NCBI GenBank assembly: GCA_024711405.1
Contig: JANJSZ010000027.1
Location: 1 to 33,981, forward strand
Reading direction: 5' to 3'
Length of the DNA: 33,981 bases
Source of the DNA: Acidovorax sp.
GTDB taxonomy: Bacteria; Pseudomonadota; Gammaproteobacteria; Burkholderiales; Burkholderiaceae_C
Shown here: piece by piece, positions 18,500 to 27,291 of the stretch
Layout: every line of letters starts with the position of its first letter
Position numbering within the stretch: position 1 is the stretch's first letter
The notes under the pieces: generated by a model
What the model was told of the DNA's origin: nothing
The model's input: the letters and a program-made list of their open reading frames with translations, nothing else
Databases searched by the model: none
Program-made: the position numbers and the translations under genes

Positions 18500-19360
18500 T
18501 CAGGCCGCCTGGGCCAGGGGTGGCATCCAGCCGGCAACCGGCGAAACGGCAGGCGCGGCAACCGAAGGCAAAGGGTTCGCACCCGCCAGGATCTCGTCGG
18601 CCTGCACGCCATAGAGCTCACGCAGCAGCCCGGGGGTGAGGGCAGCGGACGGGCCGTCGTACACCACGCGGCCCTGGTGCAGTGCCACCACGCGGGGGCA
18701 GTATTTGATGGCCACATCCACCTGGTGCAGCGACACGATGACCGTGCTGCCGTCTTCGCGGTTGATGCGCGCCAGGATGTCCATGACCTTGCGCGAAGAC
18801 TCGGGGTCTAGCGAGGCGATGGGCTCGTCGGCCAGCACCACCTTGGCGCCCTGCACCAGGGTGCGGGCAATGGCGGCCCGCTGCTGCTGCCCGCCCGACA
18901 GGGTGGAGGCGCGCTGGGCGTGGCAGTCGGCAATGCCGACACGGGCCAGCGCCTCCAGCGCCAACGCGCGTTCGTGCGGCCTGAACAGCCGCAGCCAGCC
19001 GCGCCAGCGCGGCGTGCGGTGCAACAGGCCCACCAGCACATTCATCAGCACCGGCAAACGGTCCACCAGGTTGAACTGCTGGAACACGAAACCCACCTGC
19101 GCCCGCACCTGGCGAATGTCGCGGTGGATGCGACCACCCTGCTGCACGCAGCGGCCGTCGACCTCGATCAGTGAATCGCTGGCGCCATCGGCCACCACCA
19201 GCCCGGCCACGTGGCGCAGCAGGGTCGATTTGCCAGAACCGGATGCACCGATCAGGGCCACCATCTCGCCACGCTGCACGGTCAGATGGATGTCGCGCAA
19301 GGCGTGCTTGCCATTGGCAAAATGCTTGTTCAGTTGCTGTATGCGAAGCGCTATAGACAT
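18500..19360 (-). CDS. phnC: Phosphonate ABC transporter ATP-binding protein PhnC
   Basis: Walker [17 protein letters not shown], signature [17 protein letters not shown], Walker [17 protein letters not shown]; PhnC-like [24 protein letters not shown]. Confidence 0.94.
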   Translation of the reverse strand: MSIALRIQQLNKHFANGKHALRDIHLTVQRGEMVALIGASGSGKSTLLRHVAGLVVADGASDSLIEVDGRCVQQGGRIHRDIRQVRAQVGFVFQQFNLVDRLPVLMNVLVGLLHRTPRWRGWLRLFRPHERALALEALARVGIADCHAQRASTLSGGQQQRAAIARTLVQGAKVVLADEPIASLDPESSRKVMDILARINREDGSTVIVSLHQVDVAIKYCPRVVALHQGRVVYDGPSAALTPGLLRELYGVQADEILAGANPLPSVAAPAVSPVAGWMPPLAQAA

Positions 19361-19375
19361 CACATGGCCCTCAAG

Positions 19376-19387
19376 TCGTATAGACAA
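19376..19387 (-). promoter_or_regulatory. Candidate PhnF operator upstream of phnC (TCGTATAGACAA on +)
   Basis: Shares GTATAGACAA with the phnF/phnG intergenic site; resembles the TGGTATAGACCA-type PhnF site I recall from mycobacteria. Confidence 0.55.
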
Positions 19388-19406
19388 CCCAGTGTGCGGT
19401 TGCCTC

Positions 19407-19424
19407 GTGACATGGTTTTGACAG
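19407..19424 (-). promoter_or_regulatory. Candidate Pho box upstream of phnCDE
   Basis: Minus strand CTGTCAA-AACC-ATGTCAC: two CTGTCAT-like 7-mers (6/7 and 5/7) with 4-nt spacing. Confidence 0.5.
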
Positions 19425-19455
19425 TTGCAAGAAATTTGGGTGTCAGAAAAGAGCC

Positions 19456-20610
19456 TCAGAGCACCCGGATGCCCTCGCGCCACACCCCGCGCACCACGGC
19501 CTGCAGCGATCCATCCGACAGTTCGGCCATGTGCACCTGGACCAGGTCCGCGCGCAGCCCCGGCGCCAGTTCGCCCCGGTCGGCCATGCCGGCCGAGCGG
19601 GCCGGGTTGCGCGTGACGGTGGCCACGGCCTGCGGCAGGGGAAGGATGCCGTCGTGCACCAGGCGCATCACCGCACTCAGCAGGCTGCCGGGCACGTAGT
19701 CGGACGAAAGAATGTCCAGCAGCCCCTGGCACGCCAGATCGGCCGCCGCCACATTGCCCGAGTGCGAGCCACCGCGCACCACGTTGGGGCCGCCCATGAC
19801 GGTGAGCAGGCCACGCTCATGCGCAGCGCGTGCAGCTGCCAGCGTGGTCGGGAACTCCGACATTGCAGCCCCCTCGGCATGGGCCTGCGCCACATGCGCC
19901 ACCGTGGTGTCGTCGTGGCTTGCCAGCGAGATGCCGTGCGTGCGGCAGTAATCCACGAAGTAGGCGCGGTGCGGCTCGGCATATTGCGCCTGCAGCGCAG
20001 CGGCATGCTCTACCTGGCGCTCGAACTTCTCGGCGCTCCAGCCCTTCTTGCCGGTGTAGTAGGTGCGCGCCTGTTCGATGTCTTCCCACTGGCGCTGGCC
20101 GGGCGTATGGTCCATCAGCGAGATCAGCGACAGGCGTGGGTGCCCGTGGAAGGGCTCGAACAGCGCGATGGTGTTGGGTGCGGGCAGTTCGCAGCGCACA
20201 TGCAGGTGGTGGTCGGCCCGCAGCAGATTGCGCTCGGTGCAGGTGTCGATGGTGTCGAGCACGCGGTTCCAGGCGCTGCCGCGCAGACTGTCCGCATCCG
20301 CCTCGCCCACCCCCAGGGCATCCAGCACCGTGGTGATGCCGGCGGCGGCGATCTCGGCGTCGTGCGCGAGCAGCGCGGGCATCTCGGCCCATTGCACCTT
20401 GGGCCGGGGCATGAGGTGGCGCTCGAAGTTGTCGGTGTGCACCTCCACCAGGCCCGGCATCAGGTAGTCGCCACCCAGGTCAAGACCTTCCAATGCCGAG
20501 GTGGCTCCGGTGTCCATCGACGCGATGCGCCCAGCATCTGCCCGCAAAGCGCCGTGCACCACCTCGCCCGGCAGCACCAGACGGGCGTTCTTGAAGACCA
20601 TGGCGCTCAT
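19456..20610 (-). CDS. phnM: Alpha-D-ribose 1-methylphosphonate 5-triphosphate diphosphatase PhnM
   Basis: Amidohydrolase with PhnM hallmark [26 protein letters not shown] and SLASHDDTT. Confidence 0.95.
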   Translation of the reverse strand: MSAMVFKNARLVLPGEVVHGALRADAGRIASMDTGATSALEGLDLGGDYLMPGLVEVHTDNFERHLMPRPKVQWAEMPALLAHDAEIAAAGITTVLDALGVGEADADSLRGSAWNRVLDTIDTCTERNLLRADHHLHVRCELPAPNTIALFEPFHGHPRLSLISLMDHTPGQRQWEDIEQARTYYTGKKGWSAEKFERQVEHAAALQAQYAEPHRAYFVDYCRTHGISLASHDDTTVAHVAQAHAEGAAMSEFPTTLAAARAAHERGLLTVMGGPNVVRGGSHSGNVAAADLACQGLLDILSSDYVPGSLLSAVMRLVHDGILPLPQAVATVTRNPARSAGMADRGELAPGLRADLVQVHMAELSDGSLQAVVRGVWREGIRVL

Positions 20611-21326
20611 GCCGCCGTCCCCCGGAAATCGCCCACATTCACGCGGCGCGTGGCCACGGCGGCACCCACATGGGCGTCGTGGAAGATGCCCACCAAGGCG
20701 GCTCCGCGCGCCACCGCCTCGCCAATCAGGGCAATCACGGTTTCGGTGTTGGCCGCGTCCAGCGATGCCGTGGGCTCATCGAGCAGCAGCAGCGGCTTGG
20801 GCTTGATCATGTTGCGCGCGATGTTGATGCGCTGCTGCTCGCCGCCCGAAAAGGTGGCGGGCGGCAGGTGCCACAGGCGCTCGGGAATGCGCAGGCGCTC
20901 CAGCCACTGGCGTGCCTGGTCGCGCGCCGCCTCCAGCGCGGCAATGTCATCGTGGGCATCCTCGGCCAACGGTTCGGCCACCACGTCCAGCGCCGACACC
21001 CGGGGAATCACGCGCAGGAACTGGCTGACATACCCCATGGTGTCGCGGCGCAGCTGCACCAGCGCGCGGGGCGTGGCCTGGGTGACATCCACCGCCGCGC
21101 CGCCGGGCGGCTGCACCGTGATGCTGCCGGCATTGGCGCGGTAGTTCGCGTAGATCATCTTGAGCAGCGTGCTCTTGCCCATGCCCGAGGGGCCGTCGAG
21201 CACCACGCACTCGCCCGGGCTGACGGCCAGGTTCACATGGCACAGCACGGACAGTTCAATGCCGTTCCGGTGGTGCAGGGTGAAGCGCTTGGCCACCCCT
21301 TTCATCTGGAGAATGGGAGGGTTCAT
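20607..21326 (-). CDS. phnL: Phosphonate C-P lyase system protein PhnL (ABC ATPase-like)
   Basis: LDGPSGMGKSTLLKMIYANY, SGGEQQRINIARNMI, LLLLDEPTASLDAANTE; located between phnK and phnM. Confidence 0.94.
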   Translation of the reverse strand: MNPPILQMKGVAKRFTLHHRNGIELSVLCHVNLAVSPGECVVLDGPSGMGKSTLLKMIYANYRANAGSITVQPPGGAAVDVTQATPRALVQLRRDTMGYVSQFLRVIPRVSALDVVAEPLAEDAHDDIAALEAARDQARQWLERLRIPERLWHLPPATFSGGEQQRINIARNMIKPKPLLLLDEPTASLDAANTETVIALIGEAVARGAALVGIFHDAHVGAAVATRRVNVGDFRGTAA

Positions 21327-22111
21327 GGCTGCAATACCGAAGAAACGAGAAGCTGGGTATAGGGATGCTGCGGGTCGTCGAGCACCTGGTCGGTGAGGCC
21401 CGACTCGACCACGCGGCCGCGCTGCATCACCACCATGCGGTGGGCCAGCAGCCGCGCCACCGCCAGGTCGTGCGTGACGATGATGGCGGCCAGCTGCATC
21501 TGCCGGGTGAGCTGGCGCAACATGTCCAGCAGGCGCGCCTGCACCGACACATCCAGGCCCGAGGTGGGCTCGTCCATGAACACCAGGCGGGGCTGCGTGA
21601 CCAGGTTGCGGGCAATCTGCAGGCGCTGGCGCATGCCTCCCGAGAAGGTGCGAGGCGCGTCGTCGATGCGCGCCGGATCAATCTCCACGCGCTGCAGCCA
21701 GTCGGCAGCGGTGCTGCGCAGGCAGCCATAGTGGCGCTCGCCCAGACCCATCAGGCGTTCGCCCACGTTGGCGCCGGCCGATACATCCATGCGCAGGCCG
21801 TCCGCTGCGTTCTGGTGCACGAAGCCCCAATCGGTGCGGGCCAGCAGGCGCTGCTGGGCTTCGGTCATGGCATAGATGTCCTGCAGCGCGCCACTGCGCT
21901 GGCGGAACTGCACCGTGCCTTCGTCCGGGGCGCTGCGTGCCGCAATGGCGTTGAGCAGCGTGGACTTGCCGGAGCCGGACTCGCCGACCACGGCGAGCAC
22001 CTCGCCAGGCCACAGGTCAAAGGACGCGCCCTGCAGCGCCACACGGTCGCCATAGCGCTTGCTGACATTGCGCACGCTCAGCAGCGGCGCAGCAGGTTCT
22101 GGGTGGTTCAT
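21323..22111 (-). CDS. phnK: Phosphonate C-P lyase system protein PhnK (ABC ATPase-like)
   Basis: [57 protein letters not shown]. Confidence 0.94.
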   Translation of the reverse strand: MNHPEPAAPLLSVRNVSKRYGDRVALQGASFDLWPGEVLAVVGESGSGKSTLLNAIAARSAPDEGTVQFRQRSGALQDIYAMTEAQQRLLARTDWGFVHQNAADGLRMDVSAGANVGERLMGLGERHYGCLRSTAADWLQRVEIDPARIDDAPRTFSGGMRQRLQIARNLVTQPRLVFMDEPTSGLDVSVQARLLDMLRQLTRQMQLAAIIVTHDLAVARLLAHRMVVMQRGRVVESGLTDQVLDDPQHPYTQLLVSSVLQP

Positions 22112-22569
22112 GTGAGGGTCTCGACAACAAAGCTCAGGCCGTGCTGCGCAAAGCCCAGGGATTCATAAAACGCATGGGCGCCCGCGCGGCGGGCGTTGGA
22201 CGAGAGCGCGAGCTTGTAGCAGCCCGCATCGCGCGCCTGCTGCATGGCGTGGGCCATCATCTGGCGGCCAATGCCACGGCCCTGCTGGTCCTGTGCCACC
22301 ACCACGTCTTCGACGATGGCCGAGGACGCCCCCCGGTGCGCCAGGTTGTGCATGATGAGCAGCGCATACGTGCCCACCACCGCGCCGTGCGCCGCTGTGT
22401 CGCAGGCCACCCACAGCCGGTAGCTGGGGTAGCGGGCAAACTGGGCCCATACGGCCTGGGCTTCTTCCAGGGTCAGCACGTCAGCGGGGCTGTCTTCAAT
22501 GGCGGCATACAGGGCCAGCACGTTGTCCAGGTCTGCACGCTGGGCTTCACGAAGGTGCACGCTGCTCAT
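22108..22569 (-). CDS. GNAT-family N-acetyltransferase within the phn operon (PhnO-like role possible)
   Basis: Acetyl-CoA-binding loop VVVAQDQQGRGIGRQMMAHAMQQARDAGCYKLALSSNARRAGAHAFYESLGF; ATGA overlaps with phnJ and phnK. Confidence 0.88.
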   Translation of the reverse strand: MSSVHLREAQRADLDNVLALYAAIEDSPADVLTLEEAQAVWAQFARYPSYRLWVACDTAAHGAVVGTYALLIMHNLAHRGASSAIVEDVVVAQDQQGRGIGRQMMAHAMQQARDAGCYKLALSSNARRAGAHAFYESLGFAQHGLSFVVETLT

Positions 22570-23498
22570 GCTGCACCGCCTTGTGCCTGCGCGGAATCGG
22601 CTTGCCGTGCCTGGCGCTCCTGGCAATAGTCGGAGTCCGAGCACACATGCATGCGGGTGCCCCGATCGTCGGTGATCACCTCGTCCAGAAAGCTGTCGGT
22701 CGCACCGCACAGCGCGCAGGCCGCATCCCAGCGCTGCACCTCGAAGGGGTGGTCGTCAAAGCCCAGGCTTTCCACCCGCGTATAGGGTGGCACGGCGTAG
22801 ATGCGCTTTTCGCGGCCGGCCCCGAACAGCTGCAGGGCCGGGCTCATGTGCAGCTTGGGGTTGTCGAACTTCGGGATCGGCGAGGGCGACATCACGTAGC
22901 GGCCATTCACCAGCACCGGGTAGTCGTAGGTGGTCGCGATGTGCCCGTGGCGCGCGATGTCCTCGTAGAGCTTCACGTGCATCAGGCCGTATTCGGCCAG
23001 GCCATGCAGGGTACGGGTCTCGGTTTCGCGCGGTTCCAGCCGCTGCATGGGCTCGGGCACGGGCACCTGGTAGACGAGCACCTGGCCTTCGGTCAGCGGA
23101 GTCTCCGGAATGCGGTGGCGCGTCTGGATCAGCGTGGCCTCGACGGTGCGCGTGGTGGTGGCCACCCCCGTGGTGCGTTCGAAGAACCGGCGGATGTTCA
23201 CGGCGTTGACCGTGTCGTCCGAGCCCTGGTCGATGACCTTGAGGCGATCCTGCGGCCCGATGATGGCCGCCGTCACCTGGATGCCGCCGGTGCCCCAGCC
23301 ATAGGGCAGCGGCATCTCGCGCGATCCGAAGGGCACCTGGTAGCCGGGAATGGCCACGGCCTTGAGGATGGCGCGGCGGATCATGCGCTTGGTGCGCTCG
23401 TCCAGGTAGGCGAAGTTGAAGTGTCCGTGGGCCTGGGCCGCCTCGGCGGGCAGTCCCATCACGGCGGGCATACAGTCGGGGTGATGGGGTGCATTCAT
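22566..23498 (-). CDS. phnJ: Alpha-D-ribose 1-methylphosphonate 5-phosphate C-P lyase PhnJ
   Basis: CALC-x21-C-x5-C matches the PhnJ CX2CX21CX5C Fe-S cysteine motif; FAYLDERTKRMIRRAILKAVAIPGYQVPFGSREMPLPYGWGTGG. Confidence 0.97.
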   Translation of the reverse strand: MNAPHHPDCMPAVMGLPAEAAQAHGHFNFAYLDERTKRMIRRAILKAVAIPGYQVPFGSREMPLPYGWGTGGIQVTAAIIGPQDRLKVIDQGSDDTVNAVNIRRFFERTTGVATTTRTVEATLIQTRHRIPETPLTEGQVLVYQVPVPEPMQRLEPRETETRTLHGLAEYGLMHVKLYEDIARHGHIATTYDYPVLVNGRYVMSPSPIPKFDNPKLHMSPALQLFGAGREKRIYAVPPYTRVESLGFDDHPFEVQRWDAACALCGATDSFLDEVITDDRGTRMHVCSDSDYCQERQARQADSAQAQGGAA

Positions 23499-24607
23499 GC
23501 ATCGTCTCCTTGCAGGGAATCGGCAACGGCCCCGCTGGCGGCGGCGCGCATCTTGCGCACCAGCTCCAGCTCTGCCTGGAAATCCACGTAGTGCGGCAGC
23601 TTCAGGTGCTGCACGAAGCCCGAGGCCTCCAGGCTGTCGCTGTGCGAGAGCACGAATTCCTGCATCTGCGCGGGCGAATTGATGGCCTCGCCCAGCTCGT
23701 CGGCCCGCAGCGCGCGGTCCACCAGGCTCATGGCCATGGCCTTGCGTTCGCTGTGGCCAAACGCCAGCCCGTAGCCCCGCGTGAACTGCGGCGGGCTGGT
23801 CTTGCTGCCGGCGAACTGATTCACCATTTCGCACTCGGTGATTTCGATATCGCCCAGGGAGATCGCAAAGCCCAGCTCCTCGGGTTCGATCTCCACCGCC
23901 ACCGAACCCAGGCGCACCTCGCCCACGAAAGGATGCGAGTGCGCATAGCCGCGCTGGGTGGAATACGCCATGGCCAGCAAAAAGCCTTCGTCACCGCGCG
24001 CCAGGTTCTGCAGCCGCGTGGCGCGGTCGGCCGGGAAACGCAGGGGCTCGCGCGTCAGGTCGCTGGGCATCGGATCCCCCGGCGGGGCGGGCCGGGTTTC
24101 CATGAGACCCTCCTGGTTCAGCAGGTCCACCACGCGCGGGCTGGCCGCAGGCTCTGGCACCACCGGCGCACCGCTGGCCGGACCATCCATCGCCGCGCCC
24201 TGTGCCAGCAGCGTGAAATCCAGCAGCCGCTGGGTGTAGTCATAGGTCGGGCCCAGCACTTGCCCGCCCGGCAGGTCCTTGAAGGTGGCGGAAATGCGGC
24301 GGTCGAGCGCCATGGCGGCGGTGTCCAGCGGACAGGTGGTGCCCAGGCGTGGCAGCGTCGCGCGGTAGGCCCGCAGCAGGAAGATGGCCTCGACCAGATC
24401 GCCCGACGCCTGCTTGATGGCCAGTGCCGCCAGCTCGGGGTCGTACACCGACCCTTCGGTCATCACGCGGTCCACGGCCAGCTTGAGCTGCTGGCGGATC
24501 TGGGCCACCGACAGTTCAGGCTGTGCGGGGTCGCCCCGGCGCTGCTCGGCCAGCAGGCGATAGCTGTTGAGGATGGCGGCTTCTCCGCCCTTGACGGCTA
24601 CGTACAT
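23495..24607 (-). CDS. phnI: Carbon-phosphorus lyase complex subunit PhnI
   Basis: MYVAVKGGEAAILNSYRLLAEQRRG, YSTQRGYAHSHPFVGEVRLG, YGLAFGHSERKAMAMSLVDRAL. Confidence 0.96.
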   Translation of the reverse strand: MYVAVKGGEAAILNSYRLLAEQRRGDPAQPELSVAQIRQQLKLAVDRVMTEGSVYDPELAALAIKQASGDLVEAIFLLRAYRATLPRLGTTCPLDTAAMALDRRISATFKDLPGGQVLGPTYDYTQRLLDFTLLAQGAAMDGPASGAPVVPEPAASPRVVDLLNQEGLMETRPAPPGDPMPSDLTREPLRFPADRATRLQNLARGDEGFLLAMAYSTQRGYAHSHPFVGEVRLGSVAVEIEPEELGFAISLGDIEITECEMVNQFAGSKTSPPQFTRGYGLAFGHSERKAMAMSLVDRALRADELGEAINSPAQMQEFVLSHSDSLEASGFVQHLKLPHYVDFQAELELVRKMRAAASGAVADSLQGDDA

Positions 24608-25236
24608 GCTCGGGCCTCCACGGCGGACGCGATGCGGGTGGTGCGGGGCAGGCCCGCAAGCTGGTGCGTCGTGGCCAGCAGCACATCCACGCCGCGCGGA
24701 AAGGCGGCATGGTTGTCGGCCCACTGGCGTTCCAAGTCGGCCGGAAGGCCCCCCACCCGCAGCTGCTGCACGCCCCGGATGCCCGGGCCGCTCAGGCACC
24801 ACATGCCCTCTGCCGGTTTGCCGACGGTCAGGGCCTCCACATCGATGAAGCAGGTGGCCGATTGCTCGGGGTAGGCGTCGCTGCCCTGCGCAAAGGTGGG
24901 CAGGGGTGGCAGGGCATCGCCCTGTGCGACCCAGGCGAAGCGGGCCAGCTCTGGCCTCGCCACCAGCTGGCAACCGGTGTGAAAGCGCAGCCACAGGCCC
25001 GCATTGCTGGCCGCCAGGCGGGGCGACAGCCACAGCGTGCAATCGCTGTCGAGCAGGGCCAGCAAGGCGGCGGCCGAAGCGCCATGGCCTGCCGCAGGCA
25101 ACTCGGCATCGTGGTCCAGGGGCACCGGCTGGCCCGGTTGCGACAGCGCCTGCAAGACGGCACGGAACACGGCCTGGCTGCCCAGGGCTTCGCTGGAGAA
25201 TCCCGCGCCCAGCGCGGACAACGCGTGCTCGCTCAT
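24598..25236 (-). CDS. phnH: Phosphonate C-P lyase system protein PhnH
   Basis: SSEALGSQAVFRAVLQALSQPGQPV, LSGPGIRGVQQLRV, FPRGVDVLLAT; between phnG and phnI. Confidence 0.94.
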   Translation of the reverse strand: MSEHALSALGAGFSSEALGSQAVFRAVLQALSQPGQPVPLDHDAELPAAGHGASAAALLALLDSDCTLWLSPRLAASNAGLWLRFHTGCQLVARPELARFAWVAQGDALPPLPTFAQGSDAYPEQSATCFIDVEALTVGKPAEGMWCLSGPGIRGVQQLRVGGLPADLERQWADNHAAFPRGVDVLLATTHQLAGLPRTTRIASAVEARACT

Positions 25237-25739
25237 TCCGTGTCCTCCTCGCCATCGCCTGCGCTTTCGCGGGCCACCGTGAAGAAATCGACCTTGGTGC
25301 TGGCGGCACGCGCCCTTCGGCGCGCCTGCAGCTCCACCAGATGCCTGCGCACCGGTGCCAGCAGGGCGGCGTCCAGCGCCGACTGCTGTGCGGGGTCCTG
25401 CAGCAAGGCATCGGCCAGCGCGGCCAGATGCACCTGGCGCTGCGAACGCCCCAGCACATAGGCCACGCCCACGGTGGCTTCACCACCGCCTGCCTCCACG
25501 CGCAATGCGCAGCGGGTGACCGTGATCTCTCCCAGGTTGAAGCGCTCGCCCGTGCCACCGGCGCGGCCCTGCACCATCATCAGCCCGGTTTCGGGGGCAC
25601 GCAGCCAGCGTGCGGGTCGGCCCACGTGTTCGCGCAACACGGGCTCCAGCAGCTCGACCGGCGCACGGGCCAGCAAGGCCATCCATTGCGCCCGCTCGGG
25701 CGGCCTGCCAGCGCCGGGGTTGTCAAAGGCTTGAAACAT
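25233..25739 (-). CDS. phnG: Phosphonate C-P lyase system protein PhnG
   Basis: RAQWMALLARAPVELLEP, LRAPETGLMMVQGRAGGTGERFNLGEITVTRCALRV, first gene of the divergent operon. Confidence 0.94.
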   Translation of the reverse strand: MFQAFDNPGAGRPPERAQWMALLARAPVELLEPVLREHVGRPARWLRAPETGLMMVQGRAGGTGERFNLGEITVTRCALRVEAGGGEATVGVAYVLGRSQRQVHLAALADALLQDPAQQSALDAALLAPVRRHLVELQARRRARAASTKVDFFTVARESAGDGEEDTE

Positions 25740-25758
25740 GAAAGTGATACCCTGAAAG

Positions 25759-25770
25759 TTGTATAGACAA
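25759..25770. promoter_or_regulatory. Candidate PhnF operator in the phnF-phnG divergent intergenic region (TTGTATAGACAA)
   Basis: 10/12 palindromic TTGTATAGACAA; shares GTATAGACAA with the phnC upstream site. Confidence 0.6.
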
Positions 25771-25814
25771 ATTGAACAACTCGCGCCAGCTTAAAGAGCG
25801 CTCATGTAGTTTTC

Positions 25815-26579
25815 ATGACAGCCAGCACCTCCTCCACGGTTTCATCGACCCCGACACCACGCCCGGCCCGCGACAGCTTCTGGACACGCATCGCCGCCGA
25901 ACTGGCCGAGGCCATCGGCAACGGCATTTACCCACCAGGCCAGCGCCTGCCCTCGGAGCACGCGCTCGCCGAACAGTTCGGCGTGAACCGCCACACCATC
26001 CGCCGCTCGCTGGCCAGCCTGTGCCACCAGGGCCTGGTGCGCATCACGCAAGGCAGCGGCACTTACGTGGAAGACTTTGCGGTGGACCTGGTGCTGGGCA
26101 AGCGCACGCGGCACCAACAAGGCCTGGCGCAGGCCGGCCTGCGCGGCAGCCTGGAGGTGCTGCACGAACAGGTGGTGCCTGCCACGGCGGCACTGGCCAG
26201 GGCCCTGCAGGTGCCGGTGCGCAGCAAGGTGCTGGTGCTGCGCGTGATGGGCAACGCCGAAGGCCAGCCGCTGCATGTGAGCGAGCGTTATTTCCCCCTG
26301 CCCCGCTTCGAAGGGCTGGCCGCCGTGGTGCGGGAGACCGGCTCCATCACGGCAGGCTTCGCCGCCCATGGCGTGGCCGACTACACCCGCCGCGAAAGCC
26401 GCATCACCGCCGATCTGCCGGAGACGCAGGTGGCCACCGCACTGCGCCAGCCCGCCAGCCGCCCCGTGCTGCAGGTGGAGAGCCTGAATGTGGACCCCGC
26501 CGGCGTCCCCATCGAATGGGCCCGCGCCTGGTTCGCGGGAGACCGCGTCAAACTGACCATTGCACACCATGAGCACTGA
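25815..26579 (+). CDS. phnF: GntR/HutC-family phosphonate regulator PhnF
   Basis: GntR HTH (IGNGIYPPGQRLPSEHALAEQFGVNRHTIRRSLASLCHQGLVRITQGSGTYV) and UTRA domain; divergent from phnG. Confidence 0.94.
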   Translation: MTASTSSTVSSTPTPRPARDSFWTRIAAELAEAIGNGIYPPGQRLPSEHALAEQFGVNRHTIRRSLASLCHQGLVRITQGSGTYVEDFAVDLVLGKRTRHQQGLAQAGLRGSLEVLHEQVVPATAALARALQVPVRSKVLVLRVMGNAEGQPLHVSERYFPLPRFEGLAAVVRETGSITAGFAAHGVADYTRRESRITADLPETQVATALRQPASRPVLQVESLNVDPAGVPIEWARAWFAGDRVKLTIAHHEH

Positions 26580-27291
26580 AACCGCCCCCGCGCACCGCTA
26601 CGCGGTGTATTTCGCCCCGGCCCCCGGCACCCTGGGCTGGCTGGCCGGCAGCCACTGGCTGGGCCGCTGCGCTGCGCAGCTGCAACCCCTGCCCCAGCTG
26701 GACATCGTGGGCGTAGCCCAGGAAGACCTGTACCGCCTGACGGCAGCGCCCCGGCGTTACGGCTGGCACGCCACGCTGAAAGCGCCCTTCATGCTGGCGC
26801 CCGGCGTGGACTGGTTGACGCTGCACCAGGCCACACAAGCCGTAGCCCGCCACCTGCAGCCCTTCACCCTGCCGCCCCTGCAGGTCGAACGCCTCGACGA
26901 TTTTCTGGCGCTGGTGCCGATGGCAGCGCCCGCCACGCAAGCCGCCCTCCACGAAGCCGCCGCCGCCTGCGTGACGCAGCTGCAGCCGCTGGCGGCGCCC
27001 TTGTCGCCCGTCGAGCTGGCACGCCGACGGGCGGGCGGACTGACGCCCCGGCAGGAAGCGCTGCTGCTGCGCTGGGGCTATCCGTTCGTGCTGGAAGAGT
27101 TTCGCTTTCACCTGTCGCTGACCGGCCCGCTCGACACCGTGGCCGCCAGCACCCAGGCCCTGGTGCAGGATGCGGCGGAACAGTTCTTTGCCGATCTGCC
27201 CCCCCTGAGCTTCAACAGCCTGGCCCTGTTCGCCGAACCCACCCCGGGCGCCGATTTCGTGCTGCTGGACCACCTGGAGATGGGGGCATGA
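26569..27291 (+). CDS. DUF1045 phosphonate-operon protein with 2H phosphoesterase-like motifs
   Basis: RYAVYFAPAPGTLGWLAGSHWLGRC; two H-x-[ST]-L motifs: WHATLKAPF and FHLSLTGPL; 11-bp overlap with phnF and 4-bp overlap with phnN. Confidence 0.9.
   Translation: MSTETAPAHRYAVYFAPAPGTLGWLAGSHWLGRCAAQLQPLPQLDIVGVAQEDLYRLTAAPRRYGWHATLKAPFMLAPGVDWLTLHQATQAVARHLQPFTLPPLQVERLDDFLALVPMAAPATQAALHEAAAACVTQLQPLAAPLSPVELARRRAGGLTPRQEALLLRWGYPFVLEEFRFHLSLTGPLDTVAASTQALVQDAAEQFFADLPPLSFNSLALFAEPTPGADFVLLDHLEMGA

Noticed and set aside
19531-21144. 537-aa plus-strand ORF
   Set aside because: Antisense to phnM/phnL.
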